Notes under the pieces: model-generated
Seen by the model: the letters and a program-made list of their open reading frames with translations, nothing else
Databases searched by the model: none
What the model was told of the DNA's origin: nothing
Shown here: piece after piece, positions 57,286 to 64,000 of the stretch
How positions within the stretch are numbered: the stretch's first letter is position 1
How the letters are laid out: each line of letters starts with the position of its first letter
Position numbers and translations under genes: made by a program
NCBI RefSeq assembly: GCF_014649855.1
Contig: NZ_BMTV01000023.1
Coordinates: forward strand, 82,209 to 146,208
Reading direction: 5' to 3'
Source: Streptomyces roseolus
Lineage (GTDB): Bacteria; Actinomycetota; Actinomycetes; Streptomycetales; Streptomycetaceae
DNA length: 64,000 nt

Positions 57286-57768
57286 GGTGCGCTGTACTCA
57301 TTTCGGGAGGGCAAGCGGGGAGGACGTCGTCGAACGGCGTTGACACGGAACGCTCTTGGAGTGAGGCAGGGCGACACGGTAGGGATCCGGCCGGTGGGGA
57401 GACGATCGACGGAATGTCCAGGCCCCTTCGGAAGCGATGGACATCGAGTCGTTACCGCGCCGGCCGCGGGAAGACGAGCATGGGCCGTGGCACCTCGACC
57501 GTCGCCCGCCCTTCCTCGCTCGCGGGAGGCGCTCCGGCACGGGCGGAGGTCCGGCGGGCGCGCATGCCGGAGAGGCGGTCACGGCGGCACGACCCGCTTT
57601 CACCTTCGAAACAGAAGATACATAGCGCGACGAGATGCATCCAGAGTTACGTGCGTTACCGATATGACGAGCTCATCGGCCCCCGGGAGTGCGGCTCCCG
57701 CCCCCGCCCCGCCGTCGGACCCCCGACGTGTCCCCCGCCCCCGTTACGTCGCCCACGGAGAGACAGCC
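57286..57768. other. Divergent promoter region of the importer and GHL10 genes
   Basis: 483 bases between the binding-protein gene (minus) and the GHL10 gene (plus). The part at 57600-57690 is the least GC-rich in the area (ttcgaaacagaagatacatagc), so a promoter is likely there. No perfect consensus pair was found. On the minus strand TACCGT near 57379 is a candidate -10. A PucR binding site would be expected here but I cannot name one. Open frames in this stretch have no ribosome site. Confidence 0.45.
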
Positions 57769-59355
57769 ATGACACCGCAACGCACCGCTGGTTCCTCGAC
57801 CTCCTCAGCCCTCCCCCGCCGCACGCTCCTCGCCGCCGTCGCGGCGGCCGGCTGCACCGCCGCACTCGCGTCGTCGCCGGTCCACGCCGCCGTGCCCGCC
57901 GTCGATCCCGTCGGGCGGCAGATGCGGGGGTTGTGGATTGCCTCCGTGGTCAACATCGACTGGCCGAGTCGCACGGGCCTGGACGCCGACGCCCAGCGCG
58001 CGGAGTTCGTACGGCTGGCGGACGAAGCCCTCGCGTGGGGGTTCAACGCCTTGTTCGTGCAGATCCGGCCGACGGCCGACGCGTTCTGGCCCTCGCCGCT
58101 CGAACCTTGGTCCCAGTGGCTCACCGGTGCGCAGGGGAGGGACCCCGGGTACGACCCGCTGGGCTTCATGGTCGAGACGGCGCACGCGCGCGGCCTCGCG
58201 TTCCACGCCTGGTTCAACCCGTACCGCGTCTCCATGCAGCCCGACCCGTCCGCGTTGGTTCCCGAGCACCCGGCCCGCGTCCATCCGGAATGGTGCGTCT
58301 CCTACGGCGGCAAGCTCTACTACGACCCCGGCGTGCCTGCCGCGCGCCGCTTCTGCCAGGAGGCGATGCTCGACGCCGTCAGGCGGTACGACATCGACGG
58401 CGTGCACTTCGACGACTACTTCTACCCCTATCCGGTCGCGGGGTCCGACTTCCCCGACGAGGAGACGTTCCGGACGTACGGAGCGGGCCACGCGGACAAG
58501 GCGGCCTGGCGCCGGCACAACGTGGATCTCATGGTCCGTGAGATGCGGGACGCCGTGCGTGCCGTACGCCCGGACGCGCTCTTCGGGATCAGCCCCTTCG
58601 GCGTCTGGCGCAACGCCACCACGGATCCGCGCGGTTCCCGGACCGCCGCCTTCCAGTCGTACGACGGCCTGCACGCGGACACCCGCGGATGGGTCGAGCG
58701 GGGGTGGCTCGACTACGTCGCGCCCCAGGTGTACTGGCACATCGGACTGCCGGTGGCCGACTACGGCGTCCTGGCACCGTGGTGGGCCGAGGTGGTCCGG
58801 GGCACGGACACGGAGCTGTGGATCGGACAGGCGGTCTACAAGTCGGGGGCCGCGGGGCAGCCCGCTCCGTGGCAGGACGGCAAGGAGCTGACGCGCCACC
58901 TGACGCTCAACGCCACGCTTCCCGACATAGGCGGCGACCTCTTCTTCAGCGCCAAGGACGTCCGCGCCGATCGCGTGGGCGACTTCGCCGCCATGCGGGC
59001 CTCCCACTGGCACCGACCGGTCCTCGGCCCCCTGCCGACCCGGCTCGACAAGGGTCCGCTTCCGCGACGACCGACCGTCGAGGTCCGGCGGGACGTCCAC
59101 ACCGGCACGGCCTCCCTGCGCATCAGGGCGGGGGCGCCCGGCAACAAGGACGTGCCGTTCCGTTACGCGGTGTACCGGTTCCCGCGCGACCCCGGGCACC
59201 GTCCGGAGGGGGAGCACGCCTCCCTCGTGGCGGTGATTCCCGGCGGCCGGCAGGCCGTTTACGACGATCCGGGCGCGCCGGGGGGCTGCTGGTACGCGGC
59301 GTCCGCCATCGATCGTGTGCAGCGCCAGGGCAGGCTGTCCCACCCCGCGCGCTGA
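57769..59355 (+). CDS. GHL10/DUF187 family glycoside hydrolase, exported
   Basis: A 528-residue protein with a twin-arginine-like leader (PRRTLLAAVAAAGCTAALA), then a TIM-barrel of the GHL10 group: QMRGLWIASVVNIDWPSRTG, GFNALFVQIRPTADAFWPSP, GLAFHAWFNPYRVS, KLYYDPGVPAARRF, RRYDIDGVHFDDYFYPYPVA and DYVAPQVYWHIG, and a beta-sandwich tail of about 100 residues. E. coli DigH (YddW), of this group, cuts denuded peptidoglycan glycan strands, the product left by amidases. That fits the amidase encoded in the divergent operon. GAGAGA lies before ATG 57769. A cysteine at the end of the hydrophobic part could alternatively make it a lipoprotein. Confidence 0.88.
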   Translation: MTPQRTAGSSTSSALPRRTLLAAVAAAGCTAALASSPVHAAVPAVDPVGRQMRGLWIASVVNIDWPSRTGLDADAQRAEFVRLADEALAWGFNALFVQIRPTADAFWPSPLEPWSQWLTGAQGRDPGYDPLGFMVETAHARGLAFHAWFNPYRVSMQPDPSALVPEHPARVHPEWCVSYGGKLYYDPGVPAARRFCQEAMLDAVRRYDIDGVHFDDYFYPYPVAGSDFPDEETFRTYGAGHADKAAWRRHNVDLMVREMRDAVRAVRPDALFGISPFGVWRNATTDPRGSRTAAFQSYDGLHADTRGWVERGWLDYVAPQVYWHIGLPVADYGVLAPWWAEVVRGTDTELWIGQAVYKSGAAGQPAPWQDGKELTRHLTLNATLPDIGGDLFFSAKDVRADRVGDFAAMRASHWHRPVLGPLPTRLDKGPLPRRPTVEVRRDVHTGTASLRIRAGAPGNKDVPFRYAVYRFPRDPGHRPEGEHASLVAVIPGGRQAVYDDPGAPGGCWYAASAIDRVQRQGRLSHPAR

Positions 59356-59482
59356 CCCTCGTGGTGCGCGGCAACCGGTCCGCACGGGCAGCGGTCGCCG
59401 CGCGCCTTCCCTTCCCCGCGGAACGGTCGCGGGGACCGCGGTCCTCGACAGACGGTCGACAGGCGAAGGCACTTCATGGACC

Positions 59483-61027
59483 ATGCGTCCCATGCCTCTC
59501 ACCGTTCGTGATCTATTGGCCATCCCTTCCCTTCGTCTCAGCCTCCTGGCAGGCGGCACGGGGCTTGGCCGAGTGGTCGAGGCGGCACACGCGACCGAGA
59601 ACACGCGGCCCGCCGCCTGGCTCGAAGGCGCCGAAGTGGTCATGACCAACGGGCTGCTGCTCTCCGCCGACGAGCCCGGCTGCGCGGCTTACGTGGAGGA
59701 GCTCAGCGGCGGCAAGGCCGCCGCCCTCATCGTGGGAGTGGGCCCGGGACTGCCCCTGCAGGCGGTGCCAGCCGCCCTGAGCACCCATGCCGAGCGGGCC
59801 GGACTGCCCTTGCTCACGGCCCCCCAGAGCGTCCCCTTCGCCTCCATCACCAAAGCGGTCTTCCTGGCCCGGGCGGCCGAGGAACGACGCCTGCTGGAGC
59901 GCACCCTGCGCACACAACGCCGACTGTCCTCCGCGGCCGCCTCCGGGGACGGTTTGACGGGTCTGCTGTCGTCCTGGCACCAGGCGGTCAACTCGGGCGT
60001 GGCCGTGTGCGATTCCTCGGGAAGGCTCCTCGGATCGGCGGGGACCGACGGGCAGGAACTGCTGGCGAACGCCACCGCCGTGATCGAGACCGTCGCCCTG
60101 CACGGCCTCCGGGGAAGCGGCGGCGCGGACCTGCCCTGCGGAAGGCTCGTGGTGCAGCCCCTCGGCACGACGCGCCCGCGCGGATTCCTCGTCCTCCTCG
60201 ACGCGGACTCCCCCGAGGCACGGCTGCTGATCAGCGTCCTCGTGTCCCTGCTCTCCGTCGAGCTGGAACGCCGTCACCTGGCCGACGAGCCGCAGCGCCG
60301 CCGCCGCGCGGCCCTCCTCGCCCGGCTCTTCCATCCGGACGTCACTGCGGACCAGGCGAGGTCCTTGCTGCGGACGGCCGACGTCGCCTCGGCGTCCGTC
60401 CGGGCCGTGGCCGTGCGAGCGGCCGGCGAACCGGTGGAACTCGCCGCCGATCTCGCCCTGGCGGTGCCCGGAGGGCTCGCGCGCGTGACCGGCGAGACGG
60501 TCGAGATGGTCGTTCCGGAAGGCGTGGACACGTCCGCGGTGCTCCACCGCTTCGCCACGGGCCTGCCGGCGGGCATAGGTCCCGCCGTCGCTCCGCAGCA
60601 CGCGGCGCTCTCGCTCCGGCAGGCGATCGCCCTGCTGTCCTCCAGCACCGAGCTGGGACGTCCCGTGAGCGCCTCGGAGGCGGGTTCGGTCAGGCTCCTG
60701 CTGAGCCTGGGCAGTCCCGCGACCCTGGCGGCCTTCGCCGACACCGTACTGGCACCGCTCGATGCCGCGGACCCGGGCGGGGAACTCACCGAGACCCTCC
60801 GGGTCTGGCTGGAGACGAACGGCTCCTGGGCCGAGACCTCGTCCCTGCTGGGCCTGCACCGGCACACCGTCCAGAACCGCATCGAGAAGGTGGCCAGGCT
60901 GACGGGAAGACAGCAGGACCGGGCGGAGGACCGGGTCGACCTCTGGCTGGCGCTGACGGCTCGGGCGGTGGGCGGTCCCCTCGCCCACCAGCAGAAATAC
61001 AGGAACGCCGTTCCCCCAAAGGGCTAA
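59483..61027 (+). CDS. PucR-family transcriptional regulator
   Basis: The 514-residue product has the PucR N-terminal ligand domain (LTVRDLLAIPSLRLSLLAGG, GAEVVMTNGLLLSADEP, AAALIVGVGPGLP), a GAF-like middle region, and the C-terminal PucR/CdaR helix-turn-helix (LRVWLETNGSWAETSSLLGLHRHTVQNRIEKVARLTGR). Members activate purine or other catabolic genes in response to a metabolite. Here it stands between the GHL10 gene and the M23 gene and is the only regulator of the 40-64 kb stretch, so it is the best candidate for its control. Start: ATG 59483 with GCGAAGG upstream at a longish distance; ATG 59492 is also possible. The ligand is unknown. Confidence 0.9.
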   Translation: MRPMPLTVRDLLAIPSLRLSLLAGGTGLGRVVEAAHATENTRPAAWLEGAEVVMTNGLLLSADEPGCAAYVEELSGGKAAALIVGVGPGLPLQAVPAALSTHAERAGLPLLTAPQSVPFASITKAVFLARAAEERRLLERTLRTQRRLSSAAASGDGLTGLLSSWHQAVNSGVAVCDSSGRLLGSAGTDGQELLANATAVIETVALHGLRGSGGADLPCGRLVVQPLGTTRPRGFLVLLDADSPEARLLISVLVSLLSVELERRHLADEPQRRRRAALLARLFHPDVTADQARSLLRTADVASASVRAVAVRAAGEPVELAADLALAVPGGLARVTGETVEMVVPEGVDTSAVLHRFATGLPAGIGPAVAPQHAALSLRQAIALLSSSTELGRPVSASEAGSVRLLLSLGSPATLAAFADTVLAPLDAADPGGELTETLRVWLETNGSWAETSSLLGLHRHTVQNRIEKVARLTGRQQDRAEDRVDLWLALTARAVGGPLAHQQKYRNAVPPKG

Positions 61028-61213
61028 ACAGTCCAAGCCGTCTCCGGACGGATCGACATGACGTCCATTTCAAGACAGGCCTGCCTGTTCCTACCGTACG
61101 CCTGCCGGCCATGCCTCCTGGCACCCGCTCCCGGAGGTCCCTTCCCCCGCGAGCGCACCGACCCGCCGGGGGGACACCGAGGCCGGCAGCCACAGGAACA
61201 GAGAGGACCGTCC

Positions 61214-62218
61214 ATGCCCCCTGCGTCCACCACGGCCACCACGGCCACCACGGCGGGTTCGCGTCTCGGAGAGGCGCGAACCCTGGTCACCGCCCTCGTC
61301 GCGGCACTGCTCCTCGGACTGCTCGCCGCGGTCCCCGCCCACGCGGCCCTGCCGGCCTGGCCGCTGCTGCAGAAGGGAGCCACGGGGAACGACGTCGCCA
61401 GCCTGCAGTTCCTCCTCCGCCAGCACGGCGGCGTCGTCACCGCCAACGCCGAGTTCGACGCCCAGACGCGCAGCGCCGTCATCACGTTCCAGCAGAACCA
61501 GGGACTCTCGGCCGACGGGATCGTCGGACCCGCCACCTGGAGCAAGCTCGTGATCAGCGTCGCCCCCGGCTCCACGCAGGCCAACGCCGTCCGGGCCCTG
61601 CAGTTCCAGCTCCGCGAGCACGGATACCGCGACGTGGCGACCGACGGCGTCTTCGGACCGTCGACGACCACCGCGGTGGAGGGCTACAAGGCGCGGCACC
61701 AGCTCACGGGAGGAACGACCGTGGGGGCCACCACCTGGCAGCACCTGCTCGGATCACCGCCCGGATCCGGCCCCCAGGGCACGTACGCCTTCGTCATCCC
61801 GCGCGAGGACGTCTTCGACGGTCGGGAAAGCCTCCTGTGGGCCCATCACGACTACCCCGCCAGCGACATCGCCGTGGAGACCGGGACGCCCGCCTACGCC
61901 ATCACCGGCGGCACCGCCCGGCTCAACGGCGGCCTCGACGACTCCTGCGGCCTGGGCGTGGCGATCGACGGTGACGACGGCGTCAGCTACCAGTACTGCC
62001 ACCTCGACAGCCGCGACGTCAGCCACGGCGCCCGGGTGACGGCGGGCCAGCTGATCGCCCGCACCGGCAACACCGGCAACTCCACGGGCCCCCACCTCCA
62101 CTTCGGCATCTTCCGGCAGGGCGATTCCGTCTGTCCCCAGCAGATGCTGATCGCCCTCTACGACGGCCTCGTTCCGCCCTCTCCGTGGACCCTCCCGACT
62201 TCAGGCTGCACTTACTGA
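61214..62218 (+). CDS. Secreted M23 endopeptidase with two peptidoglycan-binding domains
   Basis: A 334-residue protein: signal peptide (TLVTALVAALLLGLLAAVPAHA), two PG_binding_1 domains (KGATGNDVASLQFLLRQHGG...IVGPATWSKL and QANAVRALQFQLREHGY...GVFGPSTTTAV), and an M23 domain with metal motifs in HHDYPASDIAVETGTPAYA and GPHLHFGIF. It should cut peptidoglycan cross-links outside the cell. AGAGGACC precedes ATG 61214. The M23 part has extra cysteines (DDSCGLGV, QYCHLD, SVCPQQ, TSGCTY), typical of secreted Streptomyces enzymes. It adds an endopeptidase to the wall-degrading set. Confidence 0.93.
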   Translation: MPPASTTATTATTAGSRLGEARTLVTALVAALLLGLLAAVPAHAALPAWPLLQKGATGNDVASLQFLLRQHGGVVTANAEFDAQTRSAVITFQQNQGLSADGIVGPATWSKLVISVAPGSTQANAVRALQFQLREHGYRDVATDGVFGPSTTTAVEGYKARHQLTGGTTVGATTWQHLLGSPPGSGPQGTYAFVIPREDVFDGRESLLWAHHDYPASDIAVETGTPAYAITGGTARLNGGLDDSCGLGVAIDGDDGVSYQYCHLDSRDVSHGARVTAGQLIARTGNTGNSTGPHLHFGIFRQGDSVCPQQMLIALYDGLVPPSPWTLPTSGCTY

Positions 62219-62345
62219 CCGGGCGGCGACCGCCGGGAAGCGGTCCCCGGGTCCCGTCCGGGGTCCGGCCGCGCCCCTGCGGGCCGACCGCTCCCCAGCA
62301 CGCGCCTCGCACTCCTGTGCAGTCCCACGGAAGGGAAAACCGGCC

Positions 62346-63500
62346 ATGACCGAGACACCGCCGCCCCGCAGAGCCCGTGCCGAGATCGACCTCGGCGCAT
62401 TGCGTGCGAACGTCCGCACGCTGCGCGCCCGCGTCGCCCCCCACGTCCGGATCATGGCCGTGGTCAAGGCCGACGCCTACGGACACGGCGCGGTGCGCTG
62501 CGCCCGTGCCGCCCTGGGCGCGGGCGCGGACTGGCTGGGCACGGCCACCCCGCACGAGGCGCTCGCGCTGCGCGCGGCGGGGATCACGGACGTGCCCGTC
62601 ATGTGCTGGCTGTGGACGCCGGGCGACCCCTGGGACCGGGGCATCGAGGCCGGTCTCGACATGTCGGTGAGCGGCATGTGGGCCCTGCGGGAGGTGGTGG
62701 CGGCCACGGAGGCGACCGGCAAACGGGCGCGGATCCAGCTCAAGGCCGACACCGGGCTGGGCCGCAACGGGTGCCAGCCCGCCGACTGGCCCGAGCTGGT
62801 CGCCCAGGCGCTCAAGGCCCAGGCTCGGGGGCTGGTGAAGGTGACCGGTCTGTGGTCGCACTTCGCGTGCGCCGACGAGCCGCACCACCCCTCCATCGCC
62901 GCTCAGCTGGACGTCTTCCGTTCGATGCTGCAGTACGCCGAGAAGGCGGGGGTGGAGCCAGAGGTGCGGCACATCGCCAACTCGCCGGCCACCCTGACGC
63001 TTGCCGAGGCCCACTTCGACATGGTCCGGCCGGGCATCGCGATGTACGGCGTGTCACCCAGCCAGGGGCTCGGCACCTCCGCGGAGCTGGGCCTGCGGCC
63101 GGTGATGTCGCTCAAGGCGAGCGTGGCGCTGGTCAAGCACGTGCCCGCCGGGCACGGCGTGAGCTACGGGCACCACTACGTCACCGAGGGCGAGACCACC
63201 CTGGGCCTGGTCCCGCTGGGCTACGCGGACGGGGTGCCCCGGCACGCCTCGGGCCGCGGCCCGGTCCTGGTCGGGGGCCGGGTGCGCACGGTCGCGGGGC
63301 GGGTGGCGATGGACCAGTTCGTGGTCGACCTCGGCGGCGACACGCCCGAGCCCGGCGCCGAGGCGGTGCTGTTCGGGTCCGGGGAGCGGGGCGAGCCGAC
63401 CGCCGAGGACTGGGCGGTGGCCGCCGACACCATCGCGTACGAGATCGTGACCCGCATCGGCGCGCGCGTCCCGCGCGTCTACCCGGGCAACGGGGACTGA
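62346..63500 (+). CDS. alr: Alanine racemase
   Basis: A 384-residue PLP enzyme: PLP lysine Lys41 in MAVVKADAYGHGAV, catalytic Tyr274 in GHGVSYGHHYVTEGET, the RAEIDLGALRANVR opening, VGLWSHFACAD, and YGVSPSQGLG as the phosphate-binding region near the barrel end. It interconverts D- and L-alanine. Housekeeping alr in Streptomyces lies elsewhere, close to other wall genes, so this may be a second copy that turns D-Ala released from stem peptides into L-Ala. ATG 62346 follows GGAAGGGAAA. It is 127 bp from the M23 gene. Confidence 0.96.
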   Translation: MTETPPPRRARAEIDLGALRANVRTLRARVAPHVRIMAVVKADAYGHGAVRCARAALGAGADWLGTATPHEALALRAAGITDVPVMCWLWTPGDPWDRGIEAGLDMSVSGMWALREVVAATEATGKRARIQLKADTGLGRNGCQPADWPELVAQALKAQARGLVKVTGLWSHFACADEPHHPSIAAQLDVFRSMLQYAEKAGVEPEVRHIANSPATLTLAEAHFDMVRPGIAMYGVSPSQGLGTSAELGLRPVMSLKASVALVKHVPAGHGVSYGHHYVTEGETTLGLVPLGYADGVPRHASGRGPVLVGGRVRTVAGRVAMDQFVVDLGGDTPEPGAEAVLFGSGERGEPTAEDWAVAADTIAYEIVTRIGARVPRVYPGNGD

Positions 63501-63716
63501 CGCTCCCCCACTTCGACCATCGCCGTACCGGCACTCGGCACCGGCACCGGCCGAGCCGGACCGGCACGTCCCGCTCCGTGCCATCGGACCCCACGGAGCA
63601 GCGGCGACCAGGCCGCACCTCCCTGCCGCATGCGGCAGGTACTTGATCCGTCCTCCCTTCGCGGTACCCGCACCGGAGGACCGTTCCGTTCCATCCGTCC
63701 AGACAGGAGAACCAGC

Positions 63717-64000
63717 ATGAGAATCCGTCCCGTCCTGACCGCTCTGGCACTCGTCACCGGGGCCCTCTTCGCCCCCGGGTTCGGCGCCCTCACCGCCGCC
63801 GGCGAGGCCCACGCCGTCACCAAGATCAGCCACGCCACCGCGACCGCCATGTTCACCGCCTCCGGGATCACCTGGTCCTCGTCCGGCAACTGCTCCGACC
63901 GCTACAACCCCACCTGTACGTCCTTCGAGCAGCTCAACCTCGCCACCGCCCAGGGCGCCCAGACCCTCAAGAGCGCCAGCGGCTGCGCCCTCAACATCAC
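63717..64000 (+). CDS. Secreted protein, 3' truncated by window end (possible M15-type peptidase)
   Basis: ATG 63717 with AGGAGA 7 nt upstream begins a frame open to the window edge. About 94 residues are visible: signal peptide (VLTALALVTGALFAPGFGAL, cleavage near EAHA), then KISHATATAMFTASGITWSS, SGNCSDRYNPTCTSFEQLNL and AQTLKSASGCALNIT, with three cysteines in the visible part. The start recalls small secreted Streptomyces proteins with an M15-like (hedgehog/DD-peptidase) zinc domain, where a His...Asp pair would come later, outside the window. That reading is tentative, but coding and secretion are clear. It follows alr in the same direction. Confidence 0.75.
   Translation, partial: MRIRPVLTALALVTGALFAPGFGALTAAGEAHAVTKISHATATAMFTASGITWSSSGNCSDRYNPTCTSFEQLNLATAQGAQTLKSASGCALNI

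Noticed and set aside
57340..57345. TTGACA on the plus strand as a -35 box
   Set aside because: No TAnnnT at 16-19 nt downstream, and it is over 400 bp from the next plus-strand gene.
54424..57768. Upstream 3.3 kb of the frame that contains the GHL10 gene
   Set aside because: Only the part from ATG 57769 has homology and a signal peptide; the front is antisense to the permease and binding-protein genes.

Overview
The window is very GC-rich actinobacterial chromosome, almost certainly Streptomyces. Codon third positions are nearly all G or C, GTG starts and 4-bp ATGA/GTGA stop/start overlaps are common, and the gene families are typical of that genus (SpoIIE-type phosphatase with PAS/GAF, SCO0854-type TerD-like protein, DUF574 methyltransferase, class F sortase, Rpf-LysM-M23 hydrolase). 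I see no tRNA, rRNA, CRISPR array, intact transposase or phage gene.

Layout. 0-7.8 kb: end of a TerD-like protein, a cyclic-di-GMP enzyme (PAS-GGDEF-EAL) translationally coupled to a methyltransferase, a proline-rich exported protein and a bestrophin-like membrane protein. 6.6-8.9 kb: two small secreted paralogues with a QGGLGGS motif before a C-terminal membrane anchor, beside a class F sortase. 9-14.8 kb: sugar-type binding lipoprotein, NodB deacetylase, CapA-like lipoprotein, ECF sigma factor, thioesterase. 14.7-21.2 kb: LytS/LytTR two-component pair in one run with a carboxylate/sodium symporter and its DUF485 partner, then a SpoIIE phosphatase. 21.2-25.7 kb: DUF6777-like lipoprotein divergent from a YndJ-DUF1990-LMF operon; two palindromic operators lie between them. 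25.8-33.7 kb: secreted nuclease/phosphatase-fold protein, an isolated 56-residue gene, zinc-ribbon SDR, FhuF-like protein, DMT transporter, Rpf-LysM-M23 hydrolase, panD. 34.2-36.6 kb: ABC-2 exporter with its TetR regulator and an operator in the promoter. 36.9-39.7 kb: a heparinase-like gene next to a truncated methyltransferase and a frameshifted VOC gene, the clearest sign of rearrangement.

39.8-64 kb is the most interesting part. It holds a peptide ABC importer, N-acetylmuramoyl-L-alanine amidase, C39-like protein, S9 peptidase, LD-carboxypeptidase (S66), D-aminopeptidase (M55), M20 peptidase, diaminopimelate decarboxylase, a Y4yA-type PLP enzyme, a GHL10 glycosidase, a PucR regulator, an M23 endopeptidase, alanine racemase and the start of another secreted protein. 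Nearly every step needed to break down peptidoglycan outside the cell, import the stem peptide and split it into D-Ala, DAP and other amino acids is present. The content recalls the Bacillus dppABCDE-ykfABCD operon but adds the extracellular enzymes and the DAP decarboxylation step. I infer a muropeptide-scavenging regulon, perhaps controlled by PucR.
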